Shown: one piece after another, positions 1 through 7,209 of the stretch
How positions within the stretch are numbered: the first letter of the stretch is position 1
Layout: each line of letters starts with the position of its first letter
Assembly (NCBI GenBank): GCA_025453855.1
Contig: JALOPO010000041.1
Span: 1-9,712 of the forward strand
Direction of reading: 5' to 3'
Source of the DNA: Gemmatimonadaceae bacterium
GTDB taxonomy: Bacteria > Gemmatimonadota > Gemmatimonadetes > Gemmatimonadales > Gemmatimonadaceae
Length of the DNA: 9,712 nucleotides
Notes under the pieces: generated by a model
Told to the model about the DNA's origin: nothing
Database searches by the model: none
Seen by the model: only the letters and a program-made list of their open reading frames with translations
Position numbers and translations under genes: made by a program

Positions 1-1162
1 CGCCACGTGGCCAGCCCCTCGGCCGCGATCGACGTGCCGGCCGCGGTGGCGGTGGTCACGTCGAGATCCTCCTCGTAGGTCGCGAGCGGGCGATCACGCC
101 AGTCGGCGTAATTGGAGCTGTACATCGTCGGCGGGAGCCACGCGGCGGCCGCGCGGTGATCGCGCAGGATCGCGGCGTACTCGCTGCGCCCGGCGAGCGC
201 CATCTCGAGGAACGCCGTGAAGACGACGCGCCCCACCTGCCGCTGCTCCTCGCCCGCGAGCAGGCTGCTGCGCCGCAGGAGGAAGCTGAAGCCGCCATTG
301 TCACGGTCGCCCCACACCGTGTTGAACTGTCCGTGATTCGCGCGGTAGACGTAGAGCGACGACTTGGTGAGCCCGGAATCGGAGACGTCGGCGCGCAGGA
401 AGGCGCGCTGACCGATGAAGGTCGACACGTCGCCATCGTGCGAGCCGTGCACGACGAGGTAGTGCACGCCGCGGATCGGCGGGAGACGATCGGCCGGGCG
501 ATACTGTCCGTCGACCGGCGAGATGGCGAGCACTGCGCGGATCGGCAGGTCGAAGCCGAGCCGGATGCGCGCGTCGTCGGGCCAGTGGCGCAGGCGATTG
601 AATCGGCGTGCTTGAGCACGAGGAAGGCACGGGCATCGTTCTCCCCGCGCATGTCGCCGTTCAGGAAGTTCTCGTCGAGCGAGGCGACGATGAAGCCGCG
701 GCTGGCGAGGTGGCGGCCGAGCCATGCGTACCCGGGCTCCGAGTAGTCGTCGGGCGAGTGGTTGCCATGCACCACCAGCACGAGGGGAAAGCGCCCCTCA
801 CCCTTCGGATACCAGACGCGCGCGTTGAGCGGGAGCGCGCCGGGCTCGAAGCCCCACGTGCGCCAGCGCCTGCGCGCCGCGCGCCCCTCGTAGTCGCGCA
901 GGAAGGGCGCCGCGTTCACGGCGCGGGTGCGCACCGTCACCGAGTCGCGATAGGCCGCGCGTCGTCGATCGGTGCCGCTGCCGTAGAGGAACGAGTCGAC
1001 CGCGAAGCGACCCGAGTCGGCGGGGTTCGCGAGGGCACTGCTGCGCGGCACCAGCACCCTGTCGGCGTCGGAACGCACGAGGCGCGCGGGCTGGCTGCAG
1101 GCGGCGAGGACGGCGAGGGCGGCGACGATCGCGGATGGTGCGGCGGACGTGCGAACGGACAC
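1..1162 (-). pseudogene. Lipoprotein alpha/beta hydrolase, internally deleted and frameshifted; 3' end off the window
   Basis: The protein reads well in two frames. The first runs from a GTG at 1162: a lipoprotein signal with lipobox LAAC (Cys22), a linker, then the hydrolase core with the oxyanion-region motif HGNH (about residues 132-135) and the strand-helix ending NDARAFLVLKHAD. At about 600-604 the sense passes to another frame, which starts FNRLRHWPDD and continues without a stop to the left edge. It carries SPVDGQYRP, HGSHDGDV (likely acid region) and YRANHGQFN (likely catalytic His). In relatives as I remember them, roughly 45 residues with a GHSRGG nucleophile elbow lie between these blocks. 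Here no GxSxG nucleophile occurs in either frame, so a deletion of 3n+1 bases is inferred. The upstream frame alone continues as Ser/Arg-rich nonsense. The start is chosen because the signal peptide fits; no Shine-Dalgarno is visible. A true pseudogene and an assembly error are both possible. Confidence 0.8.
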
Positions 1163-1220
1163 GGCGCGTGACCGGGTGAGAGGTGGCCGTCGGCACCCCG
1201 ACGCGCGGGCGAGCGACGCG

Positions 1221-1244
1221 GGCGATCGCCACACGGCGATCGCG
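1221..1244. repeat. Pair of GCGATCGC palindromes
   Basis: GGCGATCGCC (1221-1230) is followed by ACAC and then GGCGATCGCG (1235-1244), so the same 8-bp palindrome occurs twice with centres 14 bp apart. It lies 59-82 bases upstream of the GTG start of the broken lipoprotein hydrolase, where an operator could sit. The 10-mer equals the HIP1 motif known from cyanobacteria, but in DNA this rich in GC a chance pair is possible. Confidence 0.3.
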
Positions 1245-1390
1245 ACAGGCGACACAACGCAGCACGCCGCCCGAGGTTTCGCGCACGCGGCACCGTCCCG
1301 CGGCGCTCCGGCCGGACGGTCGCGGAGGACGACCGCGCCGACTCCCATCGCGCGACATGCAGCCCACGAGGCGTCCTCGTTGCTGACGAG

Positions 1391-1409
1391 GCGCCCCGGT
1401 GGGGCGTCG
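1391..1409 (-). terminator. Possible short hairpin terminator after the thioesterase
   Basis: Bases 1391-1398 pair with 1402-1409 around a 3-base loop (8 pairs, one a G-T wobble). The hairpin lies about 90 bases past the thioesterase stop in the direction of transcription. There is no T-tract, so it is only a candidate for ending the esterase-thioesterase transcript. Confidence 0.25.
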
Positions 1410-1500
1410 CCCGGGTTGCGCGAGGCGGCAGTGTGGCGCGTGACGTCACCCGCGAGCGCGACGCCCTCCCCGCGCACCATCGGCGCGACCGCGCGCCGAC

Positions 1501-1965
1501 TCAGAGGGCGGCGAGCCCCTCGGCCGCCGCGAGCACCGCCGGGAGTGCGACATACGCCTCCTGGAACTCCGCCGGCGCACGCACCGCGCGCCCGCTCGAG
1601 AGCTCCAGGCAGACGTACTCGATCTCCATCCGGGCGAGCGTCACGCCGTCGCTCGCACGCCGCACCTGGAAGCGACGCGTGGCCCGCAGGCGCACGATCG
1701 GCGTCAGCAGCCAGGTCGCGATCTCGACGTCGTCACCGCGCAGCGCCGGCTTCTCGTAGCGCACGGTGGTTCGCACGTTGGCCATGCCGCGATCGAGCGC
1801 CAGGCAGCGCGGCTTCGGCATGCCGAGTGCCGCCGAATGCGCCCATGCCGATCGCTCGCACCAGGTGAGGTAGACGGCGTTGTTGACGTGGTTGTAGTCG
1901 TCGATCTCGTCGTCCCCGACGTCGAAGGCGATCACGAACGGGTCGGGCAGGTCCCACGAGGTCAT
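1501..1965 (-). CDS. Hotdog-fold acyl-CoA thioesterase (4HBT / YbgC-FadM type)
   Basis: This 154-residue protein has the single hotdog-domain layout and length of 4-hydroxybenzoyl-CoA thioesterase-like enzymes, which hydrolyse acyl-CoA thioesters in the cytoplasm. The key block is DDYNHVNNAVYLTWCE (about residues 22-37), the family's active-site loop and long central helix. Later strands include VRYEKPALRGDDVEIATW (about 68-85), typical of the second half of the fold. The true substrate cannot be told. The ATG at 1965 overlaps the stop of the upstream esterase as ATGA, and no Shine-Dalgarno lies before it, so translation is probably coupled to the esterase. The frame is open further upstream to 2061, but that part lies inside the esterase gene and looks like nonsense, so the shorter start is used. 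Confidence 0.88.
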   Translation of the reverse strand: MTSWDLPDPFVIAFDVGDDEIDDYNHVNNAVYLTWCERSAWAHSAALGMPKPRCLALDRGMANVRTTVRYEKPALRGDDVEIATWLLTPIVRLRATRRFQVRRASDGVTLARMEIEYVCLELSSGRAVRAPAEFQEAYVALPAVLAAAEGLAAL

Positions 1966-2873
1966 GGTGCGCGATGCGGGTGAGTCATGCCGGCGCGCGG
2001 CCGATGCGCCGCCCGCGTGAACCAGAGGATCGCGTGCGGGAACTCGCCGCGCCAGAACCACTCCTGGTGGCGTCCGTCGGGCCGTTCGATCGCCACCACG
2101 TCGCGCCCGGCCACGTAGCCACTGGCGACCAGGGCGGCGACCACCGCGCGCTGGTCGTGCAGCGGCTCGTCATCGGCCGTCTCCTCGCCGCCGACCACGA
2201 ACCAGAGGCGCGCGCGGTCCTTCGCGCGGCCCGCACGCCGCGCCAGCGCGAGCATCGAGTCGCGCGCGACCCACGTGGCCGCGGAGAAGATGGCGGCGCG
2301 CCCGAACACCGTCGGGCGCTCGAGCGCGCCGGCGAGCGCGATCAGCCCACCCATGCTCGACCCGGCGAGCATCGTCTGCGCCGCCTCGGGGCGCGTGCGA
2401 TAGCGCGCGTCGATCAGCGGCTTGAGCGTCTGCGCGATGAAGTCGAGGTAGGCGCGCCCCTCGCCGCCGCCGAGTCGCGTGTCGGCGCTGCGCCACGGGT
2501 CGTACTCGTCCATGCGATGGCGCCCGTCGTTGTCGATGGCGACCACGATCACGCCCAGCCCCGTGCGCGCGTGCAGCGAGTCGAGCGTCTCGTCGACGCC
2601 CCACTCGCCGGCGAAGGCGCGCGCACCGTCGAAGACGTTCTGGCCGTCCTGCAGGTACACCACCGGATAGCGACGTGTCGACGTGGCGTAGTCGGGTGGC
2701 AGGTAGATCGCTACGCGCCGCTGGCGGTCGAGCGGTGTCATGTGCATGCTGTCGGCGACCAGCGAGACCGACGCGCTCGCCGTCGACGGGCGGCGGACGC
2801 CTTGCGCCTGCGCGAGGCAGGCGGCGGCGACGCTTCCGAGCACGCACAGGAGCACGCGGCTGCGCTCCAGCAT
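1962..2873 (-). CDS. Secreted esterase, alpha/beta hydrolase fold (esterase D / Fes-like, PF00756 type)
   Basis: The protein has 303 residues from the ATG at 2873. Residues 1-24 look like a Sec signal peptide, a basic start then a hydrophobic stretch ending AQA, so the enzyme is probably periplasmic or exported. The core shows YLQDGQNVFD (about 73-82, oxyanion region), GEWGVDETL (89-97), the nucleophile elbow GSSMGG (Ser173) and a late GRHQEWFWR (His269 the likely catalytic His). These are the signs of the putative-esterase family that includes enterochelin esterase and S-formylglutathione hydrolase. The real substrate is unknown. An in-frame ATG at 2912 would add 13 residues before the same signal; neither start has a well-spaced ribosome site. 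The stop overlaps the thioesterase start by 4 bp, which suggests one transcript and perhaps linked ester/thioester metabolism in different compartments. Confidence 0.87.
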   Translation of the reverse strand: MLERSRVLLCVLGSVAAACLAQAQGVRRPSTASASVSLVADSMHMTPLDRQRRVAIYLPPDYATSTRRYPVVYLQDGQNVFDGARAFAGEWGVDETLDSLHARTGLGVIVVAIDNDGRHRMDEYDPWRSADTRLGGGEGRAYLDFIAQTLKPLIDARYRTRPEAAQTMLAGSSMGGLIALAGALERPTVFGRAAIFSAATWVARDSMLALARRAGRAKDRARLWFVVGGEETADDEPLHDQRAVVAALVASGYVAGRDVVAIERPDGRHQEWFWRGEFPHAILWFTRAAHRPRAGMTHPHRAP

Positions 2874-2937
2874 CGGCACGCGGCGACCGACACTCCCTGA
2901 CAAGATTCTCATCTCCGGCTGCGGGAATTGCATGGGA

Positions 2938-2975
2938 GGCCGGGGTCGAGCACTTTCGCTCGAGGGAGACCGGCC
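2938..2975. promoter_or_regulatory. Two-part inverted repeat in the divergent esterase / response-regulator promoter region
   Basis: Bases 2938-2943 (GGCCGG) pair with 2970-2975, and 2946-2951 (TCGAGC) pair with 2958-2963 around a 6-base loop, with a 2- versus 6-base internal bulge. The dyad sits in the 167 bases between the two divergent genes, 65 bases before the regulator's start. It could be an operator, possibly for autoregulation, or a hairpin in the 5' leader. A weak TTGCAT-N17-CACTTT pair (2928-2956) overlaps it on the plus strand, but I do not trust that as a promoter. Confidence 0.35.
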
Positions 2976-3040
2976 TCGTGTGCGCACGACGATGGCGCGC
3001 GGGCCCGCACTGCGACGCACGGACCGAGGATACGCGCGAG

Positions 3041-3748
3041 ATGCGCCTGTTGCTGGCGGAAGACGAGAAGCGGTTGGCCGAGCTGGTGGCGCGCGCCCTG
3101 CGCGCGGAAGGCTACGCCGTGCACGTCGTCCATGATGGCGAGACGGCGCTCGCCGAGCTGTCGGCGCACGGCTACGACGCGGCGGTGCTCGATGTCGGGC
3201 TCCCCGAGCGCGACGGCCTGGCGGTGAGCGCCGAGCTGCGGCAGCGCAACGTGCGCGTCCCGATCCTCATGCTCACGGCGCGCGACAGCATCGCCGAGCG
3301 CGTGGCGGGACTCGATGCCGGCGCCGACGACTACCTCGTGAAGCCGTTCGAGTTCGCCGAGCTGTTCGCGCGCGTGCGGGCCCTGCTCCGTCGGCAGCCG
3401 GCCGTGCTCCCGGCGGTGCTCGGTGTCGCCGACCTCGCGCTCGACACGCGGTCGCACGTCGTCACCCGCGCCGGTCGCGAGCTGTCGCTGACGCCCAAGG
3501 AGTACACGATGCTCCAGTACCTCGTGCGCCACGCCGGGCGCGTGGTGACGCGCGCGGAGCTCGTGGAGCACGTCTGGGACGACCGCCAGGACCCTGGGTC
3601 GAATGCGATCGACGTCTATGTCGGGCGGCTGCGCCGCAAGGTCGACCGCGACGCGGCGGTGCCGCTCATCCACACCCGGCGCGGGACCGGCTACATCGTG
3701 GCCGACCTGCGCGACGCCATCAGGGGCGGCGCGCCGAGCGCCGACTGA
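3041..3748 (+). CDS. OmpR-family two-component response regulator
   Basis: A 235-residue regulator with an N-terminal receiver domain (about 1-118) and a C-terminal winged-helix DNA-binding domain (about 128-225). Receiver residues are intact: the acidic pair in AEDE (7-9), phospho-acceptor Asp51 in LDVGLPERDG, Thr79 in MLTA, and Lys101 in VKPFE. The DNA-binding half has LTPKEYTMLQYL, VWDD, the recognition helix region NAIDVYVGRLRRK and the C-terminal hairpin RRGTGYIV. It resembles the QseB/CusR/PrrA group by eye. GAGGA lies 10 bases before the ATG. The frame stays open upstream, but without domain content. No histidine kinase is encoded next to it, so its signal and partner are unknown; a stand-alone regulator or a distant kinase are both possible. 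It diverges from the secreted esterase, an obvious candidate target, though this is only inferred from position. Confidence 0.94.
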   Translation: MRLLLAEDEKRLAELVARALRAEGYAVHVVHDGETALAELSAHGYDAAVLDVGLPERDGLAVSAELRQRNVRVPILMLTARDSIAERVAGLDAGADDYLVKPFEFAELFARVRALLRRQPAVLPAVLGVADLALDTRSHVVTRAGRELSLTPKEYTMLQYLVRHAGRVVTRAELVEHVWDDRQDPGSNAIDVYVGRLRRKVDRDAAVPLIHTRRGTGYIVADLRDAIRGGAPSAD

Positions 3749-3768
3749 GCGCACGCGCGGCCGCGATG

Positions 3769-3807
3769 CACGACGCCCCGCACCGTGCACCGGTGCGGGG
3801 CGTCGTG
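3769..3807. terminator. Strong 17-bp hairpin, probable shared terminator
   Basis: Bases 3769-3785 pair perfectly with 3791-3807 around the 5-base loop TGCAC, giving a very stable GC stem. It starts 20 bases after the response regulator's stop on the plus strand and 6 bases after the tRNA 3' end on the minus strand, so one structure could end both converging transcripts. There is no good T-tract on either side (only GTTCC after it on the plus strand), which is common in high-GC genomes. Confidence 0.7.
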
Positions 3808-3813
3808 TTCCAG

Positions 3814-3900
3814 CGGACAGGGTGGGATTCGAACCCACGATACCGTTGCCGGTATGCCGGTTTTCGAGACCGGTGCCTTCAACCACTCGGCCACCTGTCC
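3814..3900 (-). tRNA. tRNA-Ser (anticodon CGA)
   Basis: The minus strand folds as a class II tRNA of 87 bases. Acceptor arms are GGACAGG and CCTGTCC, with discriminator G. The D-arm region GCCGAGTGGTTGAAGGC is the serine-type sequence. The anticodon stem CCGGT/ACCGG holds the loop CTCGAAA, so the anticodon is CGA and reads UCG. A long variable arm (ACCGGCAACGGT) is followed by the T arm GTGGG-TTCGAAT-CCCAC. CCA is not encoded: the 3' end is followed by CTG. It lies downstream of tadA on the same strand, and has its own promoter-like sequence. Confidence 0.97.
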
Positions 3901-3934
3901 GGAACCCGCCGGGAGCGATCCGGCGGAGCCGCGA

Positions 3935-3963
3935 ACGCTAGCCGGGCCGGACCACACCGTCAA
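3935..3963 (-). promoter_or_regulatory. Sigma-70-type promoter for tRNA-Ser
   Basis: On the minus strand TTGACG (3958-3963) and TAGCGT (3935-3940) are separated by exactly 17 bases. The -35 box matches five of six consensus bases and the -10 box keeps the important T, A and final T. A start near 3928 would give a leader of about 28 bases before the tRNA. The -35 box contains the TGA stop codon of tadA (3960-3962), so the tRNA promoter is embedded in the end of the upstream gene. Confidence 0.55.
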
Positions 3964-4496
3964 CCGGCGGCGTGCGACCCTCGTGACGCGGCAGGCGTCC
4001 CCGCGGGAGTGTCGGCCGCCACCGCCGCGGCTGGAGCCTCGGCCGCACGGCGCGCCGCGAAGAAGTCGCGCAGCAGCGCGGCCGCGGCGTCGGCGGCCAG
4101 GCCGGCGCGCACCTCGGGGCGATGGTTGAGGCGTGGGTGCCGCACGATGTCGCCCACCGAGCCGACCATCCCCGCCTTGTCGTCCCACGCCCCGAAGACG
4201 AGGCGACCCACGCGTGCCAGCACGATCGCTCCGGCGCACATCGCGCACGGCTCGAGCGTCACGTAGAGCGTGCACGCGCCGAGCTGCGCATCGCCGACCA
4301 CCGGGGCCGCCGCGCGCAGCGCGAGGAGCTCGGCGTGCGAGGTGCCGTCGCGGTCCCGACGCATGCGGTTCTGCGCCCGCGCGACGACCATGCCGTCGTG
4401 CACGATCACCGCCCCCACCGGCACCTCGCCCGCCGCCGCCGCGGCATGCGCCTCGGCCAGCGCCTCGGCCATCCACCGTTCGTCGTCGTCGCGCAT
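3960..4496 (-). CDS. tadA: tRNA-specific adenosine deaminase TadA
   Basis: This 178-residue zinc deaminase converts A34 to inosine in the wobble position of tRNA-Arg(ACG). The start MRDDDERWMAEALAEA and the block GEVPVGAVIV are typical of TadA. The catalytic and zinc-binding residues are present in SHAELLAL (His54, Glu56) and LEPCAMCAGA (Cys84, Cys87), and FGAWDDKAGMVGS (about 101-113) follows as in bacterial TadA. The last 30 or so residues are a low-complexity Ala/Pro tail beyond the domain. An ATG at 4520 would add 8 residues; 4496 is chosen by similarity to the usual N-terminus, with no clear ribosome site for either. It follows clpB by 69 bases on the same strand, so co-transcription is possible. 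The adjacent tRNA-Ser(CGA) has no A34 and is not expected to be a substrate. Confidence 0.95.
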   Translation of the reverse strand: MRDDDERWMAEALAEAHAAAAAGEVPVGAVIVHDGMVVARAQNRMRRDRDGTSHAELLALRAAAPVVGDAQLGACTLYVTLEPCAMCAGAIVLARVGRLVFGAWDDKAGMVGSVGDIVRHPRLNHRPEVRAGLAADAAAALLRDFFAARRAAEAPAAAVAADTPAGTPAASRGSHAAG

Positions 4497-4565
4497 GCGC
4501 CGAAAGTTAGCCGCCGCCATCGCCGCGACATGCCCATCGCGGGACCGCGCCGGCACGGAGGCGCA

Positions 4566-7181
4566 TCACGCCCCCGCTGCCACCGCCTCGCCCGCGCGCT
4601 CGAAGCGCAGTCTGCCGTCGGCGTCGACGCGCACCACCACGCGGTCGCCGTCGTGCACGCTCCCGTCGAGGAGCGCGAGCGCGAGCGGGTTCACCAGCAG
4701 CCGCTGGATCGCGCGCTTGAGCGGGCGCGCGCCGAACGCGGGATCGAAGCCCTCGGCCGCCAGCGCGTGCCGCGCCTCGGGGGTGAGCTCGAGCGACAGC
4801 TTGCGCCCCGCGAGCATGGCGTCGAGCCGCGCCAGCTGCAGGTCGACGATGCGGTCGATATCGCCCATGCCGAGCGGCTTGAAGACCACGATGTCGTCGA
4901 TGCGGTTGAGGAACTCGGGGCGGAAGTGCTGCCGCAGCATCCCCGACACCTGCGTCTCGACCAGCGCCCAGTCGTCGCCCTGCCGCTCCAAGATCACCTG
5001 CGAGCCGATGTTGCTGGTGAGGATCACCACCGTGTTGCGGAAGTCCACGGTGCGCCCCTGCGAGTCGGTGAGGCGCCCATCGTCGAGCAGCTGCAGCAGC
5101 ACGTTGAAGACGTCGGGGTGCGCCTTCTCGACCTCGTCGAAGAGGAGGACGCTGTACGGGCGCCGCCGCACCGCCTCGGTGAGCTGGCCGCCCTCGTCGT
5201 AGCCCACGTAGCCCGGCGGCGCACCGATGAGGCGCGCCACCGCGTGCTTCTCCATGTACTCCGACATGTCCAGGCGCACCATCGCGCGCTCGTCGTCGAA
5301 GAGGAACTCGGCCAGCGCCCGCGCCGTCTCCGTCTTCCCCACGCCCGTGGGGCCGAGGAAGAGGAACGAGCCGATGGGACGATTGGGATCGCTGAGCCCC
5401 GCGCGGGAGCGGCGCACGGCGTTCGACACCGCCTCCACCGCATCACCCTGCCCGATCACGCGTCGCTGCAGCTCCTCCTCGAGCTTCGCGAGCCGCTCAC
5501 GCTCGCTGGCGAGCATGCGCTGCACGGGGATCCCCGTCCAGCGTGCCACGACCTCGGCGATGTCGTCATCGGTCACCTCCTCCTTGAGGAAGCGACGGCG
5601 CCCGCCCGCGCCGGAGTCGGTGCTCCCCTGCTCCGCCGCGGCAAGCTCGCGCTCGAGCTGCGGGATGCGCCCGTAACGGATCTCTGCCGCCTTGCCGAGG
5701 TCGCCCGCACGCGTCGCCGCGTCGGCCTCGGTCGTCGCCTGCTCGATCTGCTGCTTGATGCGCCCCACCGCGCCGAGCGCCTCCTTCTCCTGCTGCCACT
5801 GCGCCTTCATGGCGTCGCTCTGGCTGCGGAGCTCGGCCAGCTCGCGCTCGAGCGCGGCGAGGCGCTCCCGGGCCGCGGCATCGGTCTCCTTCTGCATCGC
5901 CTGCCGCTCGATCTCGAGCTGCACGATGCGCCGCTCCACCTCGTCGATGGGCTGCGGCATGCTGTCGATCTCGATGCGCAGCCGGCTCGCCGCCTCGTCG
6001 AGGAGGTCGATCGCCTTGTCGGGAAGGAAGCGGTCGCCGATGTAGCGGTTGCTGAGCGTGGCCGAGGCGACCACCGCGTTGTCGGTGATGCGCACGCCGT
6101 GGTGCGCCTCGTACCGCGCCTTGAGGCCGCGCAGGATCGCGATCGTATCCTCGAGCGTCGGCTCGCCCACGAAGACCGGCTGGAAGCGCCGCTCGAGCGC
6201 CGCGTCCTTCTCCACGTGCTGCCGGTACTCGTCGAGCGTGGTGGCGCCCACGACGCGGAGCTCGCCACGCGCGAGCATCGGCTTGAGCATGTTCCCCGCA
6301 TCCATGCTCCCCTCGGCCTTGCCGGCGCCCACCAGCGTGTGCAGCTCGTCGATGAAGACGACGACCTGCCCCTCGCTCTCGGTGATCTCCTTGAGCACCG
6401 CCTTGAGGCGTTCCTCGAATTCGCCGCGGAACTTGGCCCCCGCGATGAGCGCGCCGAGGTCGAGCGAGAGCAGCCGCTTGCCGCGCAGCCCCTCGGGGAC
6501 GTCGCCGTTCACGATGCGCTGTGCGAGCCCCTCGACGATGGCCGTCTTCCCGACGCCGGGTTCACCGATGAGCACGGGGTTGTTCTTGGTGCGGCGCGAG
6601 AGCACCTGGATCACGCGGCGGATCTCGTCGTCGCGCCCGATCACCGGATCGAGCTTCCCGGCGCGCGCGGCGTCAGTGAGGTCGCGCGTGTAGCGGGCGA
6701 GCGCCTGGTACTGGTTCTCGGGCGTCTGGTCGGTGACGGTGTGTGCACCGCGTACCGCCTTGAGCGCGTCGGCGAGTGCGGCACGCGTCGCCCCGCGCCC
6801 CTGCAGCACGGCGTACGAATCGCTCCCCTTGCCGTCGGCGAGCGCGAGGAGGACGTGCTCGGTGCTCACGAACTGGTCGCCGAGCGCCTTCGCCTCGCGC
6901 TCGGCGCGATCGAAGACGCTCGTGAACTCGCGCGAGGCGGTCGGGTTCGCGTCGCTCTGCTTCGGATAGCGCGCCGCCTCGCGCTCGGCGGCGGCGCGCA
7001 GCTCGGCGACGTTCACCCCGGCCTTCTGCAGCAGCGGCGCGACGATGCTCTCCTGCTGCGCGAGGAGCGCGAGGAGGAGGTGGAGGTCGTGCACCTGCGG
7101 GTTGCCGGCGCGACGGGCGATGGCGACCGCGTCATTCACGGCCTCGCCCGTCTTCACGGTCAGGCGATCGGGATTCAGCAT
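4566..7181 (-). CDS. clpB: ATP-dependent disaggregase chaperone ClpB
   Basis: An 871-residue Hsp100 protein, close to the usual 857-870. It forms hexamers in the cytoplasm and, with DnaK, pulls polypeptides out of aggregates. Domains in order: N-terminal Clp domain (about 1-145), first AAA+ module with Walker A GEPGVGKT (206-213), Walker B VVFIDE (274-279) and pore loop KFRGEF (250-255), then a coiled-coil middle domain (about 405-525, rich in Glu/Gln/Arg) that marks ClpB rather than ClpA, and a second AAA+ module with Walker A GPTGVGKT (610-617), Walker B VLLFDE (678-683), pore loop GYVGYDEGG (657-665), TSNIGS (722-727) and the sensor-2 GARPLKR. The ATG at 7181 matches the family N-terminus. 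The mRNA before it reads ATTCCTCCC, so there is no Shine-Dalgarno. No CIRCE element is visible upstream. No truncation or missing catalytic residue was seen. Confidence 0.98.
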   Translation of the reverse strand: MLNPDRLTVKTGEAVNDAVAIARRAGNPQVHDLHLLLALLAQQESIVAPLLQKAGVNVAELRAAAEREAARYPKQSDANPTASREFTSVFDRAEREAKALGDQFVSTEHVLLALADGKGSDSYAVLQGRGATRAALADALKAVRGAHTVTDQTPENQYQALARYTRDLTDAARAGKLDPVIGRDDEIRRVIQVLSRRTKNNPVLIGEPGVGKTAIVEGLAQRIVNGDVPEGLRGKRLLSLDLGALIAGAKFRGEFEERLKAVLKEITESEGQVVVFIDELHTLVGAGKAEGSMDAGNMLKPMLARGELRVVGATTLDEYRQHVEKDAALERRFQPVFVGEPTLEDTIAILRGLKARYEAHHGVRITDNAVVASATLSNRYIGDRFLPDKAIDLLDEAASRLRIEIDSMPQPIDEVERRIVQLEIERQAMQKETDAAARERLAALERELAELRSQSDAMKAQWQQEKEALGAVGRIKQQIEQATTEADAATRAGDLGKAAEIRYGRIPQLERELAAAEQGSTDSGAGGRRRFLKEEVTDDDIAEVVARWTGIPVQRMLASERERLAKLEEELQRRVIGQGDAVEAVSNAVRRSRAGLSDPNRPIGSFLFLGPTGVGKTETARALAEFLFDDERAMVRLDMSEYMEKHAVARLIGAPPGYVGYDEGGQLTEAVRRRPYSVLLFDEVEKAHPDVFNVLLQLLDDGRLTDSQGRTVDFRNTVVILTSNIGSQVILERQGDDWALVETQVSGMLRQHFRPEFLNRIDDIVVFKPLGMGDIDRIVDLQLARLDAMLAGRKLSLELTPEARHALAAEGFDPAFGARPLKRAIQRLLVNPLALALLDGSVHDGDRVVVRVDADGRLRFERAGEAVAAGA

Positions 7182-7209
7182 GGGAGGAATGTGGGTCGCG
7201 GGCGTCGGG

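Larger units (their letters stand above)
1163..1500. other. Gene-free interval between the thioesterase stop and the lipoprotein hydrolase start
   Basis: This stretch of 338 bases has open frames on both strands, but all are Arg/Pro/Ala-rich translations with no recognisable motif and no plausible ribosome binding site. It should hold the 3' end of the thioesterase transcript and the promoter of the hydrolase downstream on the same strand. I see one short GC hairpin and two GCGATCGC palindromes, listed separately, and no clear -35/-10 pair. Confidence 0.6.

Noticed and set aside
550..650. Programmed ribosomal frameshift as explanation for the hydrolase frame change
   Set aside because: There is no slippery heptamer at the joint, and frameshifting would not supply the missing nucleophile segment.
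156..746. Plus-strand open frame of 196 codons opposite the broken hydrolase
   Set aside because: The minus strand carries clear hydrolase motifs in this stretch; the plus frame has none.
1163..1480. Upstream extension of the lipoprotein hydrolase frame to 1480
   Set aside because: The added 106 residues are low-complexity Arg/Ala/Pro and would place the lipobox signal in the middle of the protein.
1149..1868. Plus-strand open frame of about 239 codons across the gene-free gap and the thioesterase
   Set aside because: It is a shadow of the thioesterase with no motif, no ribosome site and Arg/Pro-rich composition.
2675..3040. Upstream extension of the response regulator by about 122 residues
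   Set aside because: It overlaps the divergent esterase gene and codes for Arg-rich nonsense; receiver domains begin at the ATG at 3041.
3814..3900. tRNA-Ser as integration site of a mobile element
   Set aside because: No integrase, no repeated tRNA 3' end and no foreign composition are visible on either side.
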